Shown here: one piece after another, positions 14,296 to 19,658 of the stretch
Layout of the letters: each line of letters opens with the position of its first letter
How positions within the stretch are numbered: position 1 is the first letter of the stretch
Assembly (NCBI GenBank): GCA_002381185.1
Contig: DFOA01000065.1
Coordinates: 200,807 to 230,281 of the forward strand
DNA length: 29,475 nucleotides
Reading direction: 5' to 3'
DNA from: Firmicutes bacterium UBA3553
GTDB taxonomy: Bacteria; Bacillota; Clostridia; Tissierellales; Sedimentibacteraceae
Program-made: the position numbers and the translations under genes
The notes under the pieces: generated by a model
Told to the model about the DNA's origin: nothing
Seen by the model: only the letters and a program-made list of their open reading frames with translations
Database searches by the model: none

Positions 14296-14622
14296 TTTTG
14301 AAGAGGTGGAAGGAATAACAAAAAGCTCTGGGATTGAACATATGTATGTTAAATCTACTGGCTTTTGTACTATCTGTTTCTTAGCGTTTGTGGTACTAAC
14401 AAATTTAGCATCGTAAACGCCAGGAACTGAACTTATTTTGCCTGCAAGCTCTAATGGCATAGAGGATTCTACTATTGAGTATCCGCGTTCTTTATCGTCA
14501 ATTTTTAATGGCTCTAAATCATCATTTAGGATATAAGCGATTTTTAATCCACTTATCAGCTGTTTTGATTGCTTGTCCTCAAAGTTATAGGTTCTTGCGT
14601 GTAAAATTATTATTTTTTCCAT
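14293..14622 (-). CDS. Candidate phage ssDNA-binding protein (pV-like)
   Basis: A 109-aa protein predicted to be rich in beta strands: MEKIIILHARTYNFED, then a SGLKIAYIL strand, ERGYSIVESSMPLEL, and VPGVYDAKF. The order of short strand, Gly-Leu-Lys-Ile strand, polar turn and PGxYDxxF resembles small single-strand DNA-binding proteins of Firmicutes phages and plasmids. An inovirus needs such a protein (pV, 87 aa in Ff) to coat plus-strand DNA before extrusion, and no other gene here fits as well. GGGAG precedes the ATG. Similarity is by fold pattern only. Confidence 0.65.
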   Translation of the reverse strand: MEKIIILHARTYNFEDKQSKQLISGLKIAYILNDDLEPLKIDDKERGYSIVESSMPLELAGKISSVPGVYDAKFVSTTNAKKQIVQKPVDLTYICSIPELFVIPSTSSK

Positions 14623-14646
14623 GGTTTTTTCTCCCTTTTTATTTTT

Positions 14647-14982
14647 TTATATAAAGCCATTAAGGCCTGATATCCACACTGATTTAACTAACAAAATTAA
14701 TAAAAGAAATAATGGTATACCAAACACAGGTATTGCAACTAAAAAAAGTATTCTTCCAAGAAAATCATCAAAATCATATATATTTTTCCAGAACAAATCT
14801 TTTAAAGATAATTTTCTTACAATAAATTCATCGTTGATTAAAAATTCAGATAAAGCCACTTCTGTATCTCCAATACGGTACGAATACTTAGAAGTTGTAT
14901 TATCATAACTAAAATTTGTATAAAATACATCTAAACAATTTCTACCTAAATCAACTGAAAAATGTTTTAAATATTTTTCCAT
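14647..14982 (-). CDS. 111-aa protein with C-terminal membrane segment
   Basis: I do not recognise the family. Residues 1-80 are polar with several aromatic positions (YTNFSYDNTTSKYSYR), and residues 81-104 form a clear membrane helix (ILFLVAIPVFGIPLFLLLIL). It has no cleaved signal. GGGAG lies ten bases upstream of the ATG, like that of the next gene, and the two starts share the same MEKxxxxH-like opening and leader sequence, suggesting a copied translation-start region. Confidence 0.72.
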   Translation of the reverse strand: MEKYLKHFSVDLGRNCLDVFYTNFSYDNTTSKYSYRIGDTEVALSEFLINDEFIVRKLSLKDLFWKNIYDFDDFLGRILFLVAIPVFGIPLFLLLILLVKSVWISGLNGFI

Positions 14983-15008
14983 TTGGTTTTTCTCCCTTTT
15001 TTTAATAT

Positions 15009-15079
15009 CCGGATTTTAAAGGGAATCCGGAAAACCTATTTTATTTGAAAGCTGCTACGGCGTCATTTTCCTTGCAGCT
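15009..15079. repeat. Two hairpins between the 44-aa and 111-aa genes
   Basis: CCGGATT/AATCCGG (15009-15015, 15024-15030) and AGCTGC/GCAGCT (15050-15055, 15074-15079). They fill the 108-bp gap upstream of the 111-aa gene. No T run follows on the minus strand, so an mRNA-processing or regulatory role is as likely as termination. Confidence 0.5.
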
Positions 15080-15090
15080 GTCAAAGCATT

Positions 15091-15225
15091 TTAATTTTTC
15101 TTAAAATAACTACAATTCAAACATTCGTATCCAGCATACTGGCATTCTGTTTGACGGTCCTCGTCACATGTATATGTACATTTGTAATTGTCGAAATAGG
15201 TTAAAAAATCAATTGATTTATCCAT
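15091..15225 (-). CDS. 44-aa cysteine-rich peptide
   Basis: Too short for standard calling. ATG 15225 has AGGAGTT six bases upstream and the stop is at 15091. Five Cys (16, 20, 28, 35, 38), spaced CxxxC and CxxC, suggest a small zinc-binding fold. It begins 11 nt after the RHH gene stop, so they are co-transcribed. Function unknown. Confidence 0.62.
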   Translation of the reverse strand: MDKSIDFLTYFDNYKCTYTCDEDRQTECQYAGYECLNCSYFKKN

Positions 15226-15236
15226 ATTTTCAACTC

Positions 15237-15479
15237 CTATTTTAACAAGTCTTGAAATTTTGCAATTTTAAGCTTAAATTCATCAAGCAGCTGCTGCTTA
15301 TCTTGAATTTGAAGCTCTAATTCTTTTAAATATTTTTTATATTCAAACTCATTTTGAATATAAAAATCTAAAAAGTTATTTATTTTATCGTTCCAGGTGG
15401 AACCTTCAAAATTATTTATCACCTCGAAGGTTTCTTCTGGAATTCGAATTGTCTTTAGTACGTTTCGAGGAGACCGCAT
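15237..15479 (-). CDS. Small RHH-type DNA-binding protein with coiled coil
   Basis: An 80-aa protein. The N-terminal half has the ribbon-helix-helix pattern: strand LKTIRIPEE, helix TFEVINNF, turn GSTWN, and helix DKINNFLDFYI. Residues 45-80 form a heptad coiled coil, which may mediate oligomers. Such proteins act as repressors or copy-number/partition regulators on small replicons. AAAAGGAT precedes the ATG. Its target is not known; the inverted repeats in the element are candidates. Confidence 0.72.
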   Translation of the reverse strand: MRSPRNVLKTIRIPEETFEVINNFEGSTWNDKINNFLDFYIQNEFEYKKYLKELELQIQDKQQLLDEFKLKIAKFQDLLK

Positions 15480-15519
15480 ATTTTCATCCTTTTAGTTTAA
15501 TTTTATATACATAAAAATC

Positions 15520-15711
15520 TTAAATATCTTGAACTAAAATAATTCTAACCTGTCCTTCATCTTTACAAGTCAAAATTAACTCTACCTGTATAAAATCACT
15601 ATAAGTTGATACAACATATTTATCCACAACAGCATCTTTCAATTCAAAGTTACTTAAAGCTAAATCTTCCAATTCGCCAGAAGGAATTCCTCTTGCATAA
15701 ACAAAAATCAT
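15520..15711 (-). CDS. Unknown 63-aa phage protein
   Basis: I do not recognise it. A mixed alpha/beta sequence with two hydrophobic strands near the end (FIQVELILTC and VRIILVQ) and no membrane span. AAGGAGG six bases upstream of the ATG is among the strongest ribosome binding sites in the element. It belongs to the early leftward operon. Confidence 0.7.
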   Translation of the reverse strand: MIFVYARGIPSGELEDLALSNFELKDAVVDKYVVSTYSDFIQVELILTCKDEGQVRIILVQDI

Positions 15712-15713
15712 AT

Positions 15714-15782
15714 TTAAACCTCCTTAGAAGCTTGCAAATTATCTAATTTACTTAAATCTCTTTCTCTCCCTTTAATATTCAT
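15714..15782 (-). CDS. Possible 22-aa coupled leader peptide
   Basis: ATG 15782 overlaps the preceding TGA as ATGA, and the frame runs 22 codons to TAA at 15714, 3 bp before the next gene's ATG. The peptide is basic/acidic mixed without features. Translation would carry ribosomes to the next gene, but the frame may be chance. Confidence 0.3.
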   Translation of the reverse strand: MNIKGRERDLSKLDNLQASKEV

Positions 15783-15976
15783 TTATTATCAGACATTTCA
15801 TATTTATCAAACTCTAAATCAAGCCTATTACGATTATATTCGTAAATTATTCCTATTCTATTCTGAGCAACTCTAAACATTGAACTAAGCTCTATTGAAT
15901 CATGAGTAATAAACATTCTATTGATATTTCCCTGAAGCATACGAAGCTCATTATCTATTTCTTTTCTACTTTTCAT
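15779..15976 (-). CDS. Unknown 65-aa helical phage protein
   Basis: I do not recognise it. It is helical and highly charged (MKSRKEIDNELRMLQGNINR), with an acidic end, and probably cytosolic. AGAAGGGA precedes the ATG. It lies 14 nt after the 49-aa gene. Confidence 0.68.
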   Translation of the reverse strand: MKSRKEIDNELRMLQGNINRMFITHDSIELSSMFRVAQNRIGIIYEYNRNRLDLEFDKYEMSDNK

Positions 15977-15989
15977 TTTCTATCCCTTC

Positions 15990-16139
15990 TTATTCGAAAA
16001 TTATTTCTAATAAATGGCCGTCTGCGAAGACATAAGCTGTCTTCTTCTCATTACAGTCATAAAACAAAGCTACAAATATTGCTTGTTGATTTTCTACACC
16101 TTCTCTAACTTCTTTTGATATCTTTGTTATTTTTGTCAT
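15990..16139 (-). CDS. 49-aa first gene of the leftward prophage operon
   Basis: A hidden small gene: ATG 16139 with GGGAG nine bases upstream, TAA at 15990. The sequence (MTKITKISKEVREG, then a strand AIFVALFYDC and TAYVFADGHLLEI) suggests a small alpha/beta fold. It is the first frame after the leftward promoter at 16246-16274, about 100 nt into the transcript, and may have an early control function. Unknown family. Confidence 0.65.
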   Translation of the reverse strand: MTKITKISKEVREGVENQQAIFVALFYDCNEKKTAYVFADGHLLEIIFE

Positions 16140-16245
16140 TCGGTTTTCTCTCCCTTTCGATTTTTTTTATTTTATATTTACAAATTTTGTGTTATAATTG
16201 TGTACATGCAAGCATTTTCTTGTGTCGAATTTGTATTCATAATTT

Positions 16246-16274
16246 ATTATACTTGCTAAAAAGCAAAATGTCAA
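16246..16274 (-). promoter_or_regulatory. Main leftward promoter of the prophage
   Basis: On the minus strand TTGACA (16274-16269) and TATAAT (16251-16246), both perfect, are 17 bp apart. The spacer contains a complete inverted-repeat operator, so a bound repressor would block RNA polymerase. Confidence 0.85.
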
Positions 16275-16296
16275 CATATTATTTGCTAAAAAGCAA
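16253..16296. promoter_or_regulatory. Twin repressor operators TTGCTAAAAAGCAA
   Basis: Identical 14-bp inverted repeats (TTGCT-4 nt-AGCAA) lie at 16253-16266 and 16283-16296, 30 bp apart centre to centre, close to three helical turns. One lies inside the spacer of the leftward promoter and the other upstream of it, near the start of the repressor gene. They are the likely binding sites of the Xre protein encoded at 16329. A rightward promoter TTGCTA-18-TATTAT (16253-16282) would use the first operator as its -35, allowing autoregulation. Confidence 0.75.
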
Positions 16297-16328
16297 AAAT
16301 ATTTTTAATAATTTTATAGGAGGTTATT

Positions 16329-16676
16329 TTGGAAATAGGAGACAGAATAAAATTAAAAAGAATTGAAAAATCAATGTCTTTAACAGATTTATCTAATGCA
16401 ACAAAAATCAACGCAGGAACACTAACCAAATATGAAAAAAATATTAATAAACCTTCAGTAGAGAATTTAATTGCTTTATCGCAAAATTTAAAAATTAGTT
16501 TAAATTGGCTTATATTAGGGAAAGAAGAATTATCTAATTTATCAGAGGAAGAAATTAATATTCTTGAAAAATATAAAATCCTTACAGAAAGAAATAAAGG
16601 AAAAGTTGAAACTTACATAGATGAAAGAATAGCAGAGCAAGAAAGTAAATACACAAACGACAAAAACTTAGCATAA
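16329..16676 (+). CDS. Xre-family repressor of the prophage
   Basis: A 115-aa protein with an N-terminal HTH_3 domain (about 3-60): IGDRIKLKRIEKSMSLTDLS, then NAGTLTKYEKNINKPSVENL as turn and recognition helix, then LSQNLKISLNWLILG. The C-terminal third is a charged helix, probably for dimerisation. There is no peptidase domain, so induction would not follow the LexA/CI self-cleavage route. The start is TTG at 16329 with TAGGAGG five bases upstream; there is no nearby ATG. Being divergent from the long phage operon and next to two matched operators, it is the best candidate for the lysogeny repressor. Confidence 0.85.
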   Translation: MEIGDRIKLKRIEKSMSLTDLSNATKINAGTLTKYEKNINKPSVENLIALSQNLKISLNWLILGKEELSNLSEEEINILEKYKILTERNKGKVETYIDERIAEQESKYTNDKNLA

Positions 16677-16709
16677 TTAAAAAAGGTAAAATTATATATC
16701 TTAAATTTT

Positions 16710-16723
16710 AACCTCCGGGGGTT
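16710..16723 (+). promoter_or_regulatory. Near-palindrome that contains the ribosome binding site of the 254-aa gene
   Basis: AACCTCCGGGGGTT overlaps the GGGGG ribosome binding site of the gene at 16729. If folded, AACC pairs with GGTT and hides part of the site. It may lower translation of the membrane protein or be an operator; the evidence is only the sequence symmetry. Confidence 0.4.
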
Positions 16724-16728
16724 TAATA

Positions 16729-17493
16729 ATGCCAGGCTTAAATAAAACTCAAAAAGAGTTTAGAAAACAAATGCAAGCATTAAAGAATATTAAAACATAT
16801 AAAGAAATGATGAATGAAAATGATAATTTCTATCATAATACAGCCTATGAAATGGAAATACTCGAAAAATACTATAAAAGAAGAAAAAAAAGAAATACTA
16901 TTATTGCATTTTCAATATTATTTTGTTTAAGTGCTGCTATATATTCTAATTTAGATATTATTAAATCTAAAATATCTGACAATTTTAAAAACAATTTTAC
17001 ACAAAATGAAATCTTAAAAATTTCAAATAATAAAATATATACAAGTAATGAAATTAAACAAAATAAAATTGGTATATACAGTAAAGATTTTGTAAATAAC
17101 ATTGAACTAATTAATTTAAAACAACAAGAAATTTTAAAAGAAAACACAAATATTAATAATATAAATACAAATGAAATAGAAAATCAATTAAAAATCATAA
17201 ATGATTTAATACAAAATTTTGAAAATTATAAACCTGATGAAATTATTTTTGAACTGCACAATTTAAACATTGAAATATTAAAAAGCATAAAAACAATGTA
17301 CGAAAATGTAATTTTATATAAAAATAATTTAAACAATATGGAATATTATAAAAATTATGCAGATTCAGTAATAGCTGTAAATTACTACAGACAAAAATAC
17401 AGAGAAAAATTAATTGAAATTTTCAAAGAAATTAATATGAATTATAAAATACTAAAAAACGGCACAATACACTTTGAATATCCAGAAATATAA
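16729..17493 (+). CDS. Unknown 254-aa membrane protein in the lysogeny module
   Basis: I do not recognise it. Residues 1-54 are charged and helical and end in a strongly basic KRRKKRN, so this part stays in the cytosol. One membrane helix spans about 56-74 (TIIAFSILFCLSAAIYS). The remaining 180 residues would lie outside and are Asn/Ile/Lys-rich helices, probably coiled coil (LKQQEILKENTNINNINTNE). It is extremely AT-rich, even for this element. Located directly after the repressor on the strand opposite the phage operon, it should be made in lysogens. Surface protection against superinfection is a reasonable guess but not shown. Confidence 0.75.
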   Translation: MPGLNKTQKEFRKQMQALKNIKTYKEMMNENDNFYHNTAYEMEILEKYYKRRKKRNTIIAFSILFCLSAAIYSNLDIIKSKISDNFKNNFTQNEILKISNNKIYTSNEIKQNKIGIYSKDFVNNIELINLKQQEILKENTNINNINTNEIENQLKIINDLIQNFENYKPDEIIFELHNLNIEILKSIKTMYENVILYKNNLNNMEYYKNYADSVIAVNYYRQKYREKLIEIFKEINMNYKILKNGTIHFEYPEI

Positions 17494-17521
17494 AATTAAC
17501 TCTACTACGAGGTTAACCATT

Positions 17522-17749
17522 ATGAAAGAAATTATATTACTTTTAATTTTAATATTACTTTTTATAGATTATTTTCACAAACAATATAGAATTAAAAGAA
17601 GCCAAAAAAAAATATCATACAGAAACAGCAATTCTGTATACGATGATACTGATTATAGCAAATATAAACCATACAAAGAAGTTTATACATATAAAATAAT
17701 TATTGGATTTCTAATAATATTAATAATTTTAGATATTTTATTTAAATAA
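17522..17749 (+). CDS. 75-aa two-span membrane protein in the lysogeny module
   Basis: An upstream in-frame ATG (17474) overlaps the previous gene and has no ribosome binding site. The ATG at 17522 has GAGGTT eight bases upstream and begins directly with a membrane helix (MKEIILLLILILLFIDYF), so I prefer it. A basic, Tyr-rich loop of about 35 residues follows, then a second helix (about 54-73). The loop would be cytosolic or external depending on orientation; the positive-inside rule favours cytosolic. No family is recognised. It is probably co-transcribed with the 254-aa gene. Confidence 0.65.
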   Translation: MKEIILLLILILLFIDYFHKQYRIKRSQKKISYRNSNSVYDDTDYSKYKPYKEVYTYKIIIGFLIILIILDILFK

Positions 17750-17752
17750 AAA

Positions 17753-17780
17753 ATGCCGGGTATATTAAACATCCAGGCAT
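17753..17780 (-). terminator. Terminator-like hairpin at the end of the Xre remnant
   Basis: On the minus strand ATGCC...GGCAT pair, with an inner GG/CC extension, and are followed by TTTTTTATTT. It overlaps the last codons of the remnant at 17765 and may also form the end of the rightward transcript. Confidence 0.5.
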
Positions 17781-17827
17781 AACTCATCTAAAGTAATTCG
17801 TAGAGCATCTGCAAGTTTAATTGTCAA
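17765..17827 (-). pseudogene. C-terminal remnant of an Xre-type regulator
   Basis: Read leftward, the frame gives TIKLADALRITLDELCLDV and a stop, the well-known end of many Xre HTH domains (L.IADAL.ITLDEL). No HTH precedes it: the upstream frame is short and unrelated, and the sequence soon reaches attR. It appears to be the leftover of a second repressor, still followed by its terminator hairpin. Confidence 0.6.
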
Positions 17828-17887
17828 CAATATTTTATAGATTTTTCCAAAATATTTAACCAAAATCCGAATTTTTGTATCCATAAA

Positions 17888-17971
17888 ACTCAAAATCCGT
17901 TGGTGGCAACACCGTGGGGGTTCAAGTCCCTTCTACGGCACCAAATTTCAACAAAAAAGAGACTTTTAAAA
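17888..17971 (+). repeat. attR: 84-bp direct repeat with truncated tRNA-Leu 3' end
   Basis: An exact copy of 4827-4910. It starts in the anticodon stem, so it has no acceptor 5' strand, D arm or promoter and cannot be a functional tRNA. It is the host's original tRNA 3' half, displaced by the insertion. Confidence 0.92.
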
Positions 17972-17990
17972 TGAGTCTCTTTTTTTATTT
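17953..17990. terminator. Bidirectional terminator at the right prophage border
   Basis: AAAAAGAGAC pairs with GTCTCTTTTT, with A runs left and T runs right, so it works in both directions. It is the host's original tRNA terminator and can also end the leftward MATE transcript that stops at 18042. Confidence 0.75.
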
Positions 17991-18041
17991 TTGTAAACTA
18001 GAAATCCGTATTGATAAAGCTGAGGATTTGACACCTGTTTT

Positions 18042-19412
18042 TTACCTTAGGACTGAATTCTCATCTAATATTCTGTTTATCTGAACGGCAAATGTAATTG
18101 AAGTAACAGTAGCTGCGATAAAGTCTGATATGGGCTCTGCCAGGAGGACCGCAAAAACTTTATTCTCAAAAAAGTATGGCAAAATAAAGATCAATGGGAT
18201 AAGTAAAATTATTTTTCTTAAAAGTGCTAAAAACACTGACACCTTTGCTTGTCCCAGGGCAACAAACGTCTGTTGGCAGGAGTTTTGTGCTGCCGTTACA
18301 AAAGCAGTTCCCAAGTAAACTCTGGCTGACCATACCGCGTAACTTTTAAGTGTCGGATCATTTGTAAACAGCGATACAAATGCATTAGTAAAAATCATCA
18401 TTATCAGCCACATAATAGTGGTATATGCGAATGCGCTTTTAATAAGAAGCTTGAATGCACTTTTTACACGTTCGTTATTTTTTGCACCGTAATTATAGCT
18501 TGTTATAGGCTGAGCTCCCTGAGTAAGCCCCACAAGAGGAAGATATAAAATTTGCATTAAGCTTGACAATATGGTCATTGAACCTACTGCAATGTCTCCG
18601 CCGTATTTTTGCAGCGAAAAATTGAATGCTACATTTAAAAGACTTTCAGTGCTCTGCATTACAAAAGGAGATGCACCAAGTAACAGAACAGAGGTTATAA
18701 TAGCTTTATTTATTTTTAAGTTTTCTTTTCTGATTTTTAATTTGGTTTTATTTCCTGTTAAAAACCTTAAAACCCATACAGAAGACAATGCCTGAGAAAA
18801 TACCGTAGCTACTGCCGCACCTCTTACTCCCATATTGAATCCGAAAATTAATATGGGATCCAGAATAATATTTGTTACAGCTCCGATTATGACTGTAAGC
18901 ATGCTGAATTTAGCATAGCCCTGAGTTGAAATAAAGCTGTTTAAACCCAGTGTCATCTGAACAAAAATTGTTCCGCAAACATAAATATTCAAATATTCCA
19001 GTCCATATTCAATTGTTTCGGAGCTGGCACCAAAAATCCATAGGAGCTTCTCGCCGAAAATTAAAAATAACAATGTCAAGGCCGCTGAAATTACAAGCAG
19101 GGCAGTAAAGCAGTTTCCCAATATTTTCTCAGCTTCATGGTCGTTATTCTCTCCCATTTTTATTGCTGCCCTCGGAGCACCTCCCATTCCAATCAAGCTG
19201 CTGAAAGCAGTAATTATTAAAATAATCGGCATAGTAACTCCTACACCGGTGAGGGCTTGAGAGCCAACATCAGCCATGTGTCCTATGTAAATTCTGTCTA
19301 CAATATTGTACAGCATATTAACAAGTTGAGCGGTTATGGAAGGTACGGCAAGGCTGAAAAGTAGCTTTCTAATATTCTCGGTTCCTAATTTATTATTTTT
19401 ATCTGTGTTCAT
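18042..19412 (-). CDS. MATE family multidrug/cation efflux transporter
   Basis: A 456-aa inner-membrane protein with the two MatE repeats and 12 predicted spans. It starts with the family signature LFSLAVPSITAQLVNMLYNIVDRIYIG, and the second half repeats the pattern (QILYLPLVGLTQGAQPITSYNYGA). The family exports drugs or organic cations in exchange for Na+ or H+. The substrate cannot be predicted. GGGAG lies upstream of the ATG. It is convergent with the prophage border and divergent from recQ. The gene itself is intact and not disturbed by the insertion. Confidence 0.9.
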   Translation of the reverse strand: MNTDKNNKLGTENIRKLLFSLAVPSITAQLVNMLYNIVDRIYIGHMADVGSQALTGVGVTMPIILIITAFSSLIGMGGAPRAAIKMGENNDHEAEKILGNCFTALLVISAALTLLFLIFGEKLLWIFGASSETIEYGLEYLNIYVCGTIFVQMTLGLNSFISTQGYAKFSMLTVIIGAVTNIILDPILIFGFNMGVRGAAVATVFSQALSSVWVLRFLTGNKTKLKIRKENLKINKAIITSVLLLGASPFVMQSTESLLNVAFNFSLQKYGGDIAVGSMTILSSLMQILYLPLVGLTQGAQPITSYNYGAKNNERVKSAFKLLIKSAFAYTTIMWLIMMIFTNAFVSLFTNDPTLKSYAVWSARVYLGTAFVTAAQNSCQQTFVALGQAKVSVFLALLRKIILLIPLIFILPYFFENKVFAVLLAEPISDFIAATVTSITFAVQINRILDENSVLR

Positions 19413-19597
19413 TTAATACTCCCGTCTGATTTTTACGTTTTAGATTACAAATTTATATTATATAACCAAACAAGGTATCTTACAACCATATAATTTTTAA
19501 TAAAGAATCATCTATTTGCAGTGTTTTGGAAATAATAACAAACCTTCATTTTTGTAAGTATAGAAGCGTTTTTTCCTATTAGCGACTAGATTGTGTC

Positions 19598-19626
19598 TTT
19601 ATATTTGAATAAATTCATGCTATAAT
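19598..19626 (+). promoter_or_regulatory. Extended -10 promoter of recQ
   Basis: TTTATA (19598-19603) and a perfect TATAAT (19621-19626) with 17-bp spacing, with a TG motif one base upstream of the -10. It lies 33 bp before the recQ start. Confidence 0.6.
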
Positions 19627-19658
19627 GTTACTGATAAATTTAAAGAAAGGTGTGAACA

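Larger units (their letters stand above)
4827..17971. mobile_element. Inovirus-like (filamentous phage) prophage, about 13.06 kb
   Basis: The flanks are 84-bp direct repeats in tRNA-Leu and the integrase lies next to attL. Inside are hallmarks of filamentous phages: a pII/RstA-like replication initiator, a pI/Zot-like ATPase, a pre-coat protein with a 50-residue mature form followed by a terminator, a large secreted pIII-like protein directly followed by a pVI-like membrane protein, and many 28-71 aa membrane proteins. There is no portal, large terminase, tail, lysis or conjugation gene. The pIII-then-pVI order matches Ff phages, though the coat gene follows them here. Established knowledge: inoviruses are released without lysis and most described ones infect diderm bacteria; cryptic ones in Firmicutes have been predicted from genomes. 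Calling this an inovirus is an inference from combined markers. Confidence 0.85.

Noticed and set aside
14621..14908. Plus-strand frame of 95 codons
   Set aside because: Mirror of the 111-aa membrane protein gene; no start signal and an opposite orientation to its operon.
16175..16198. Rightward promoter TTTACA...TATAAT
   Set aside because: The hexamers are only about 10 bp apart; the -10-like sequence has no suitable -35 in either direction.
4827..17971. dif-type XerCD-dependent integration, as used by CTXphi
   Set aside because: The element has its own tyrosine integrase and 84-bp tRNA-based att repeats, and I see no dif-like 28-mer at the borders.
4827..17971. Integrative conjugative element or tailed prophage
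   Set aside because: No relaxase, coupling protein, VirB4-type ATPase, large terminase, portal, tail or holin/lysin gene could be recognised.
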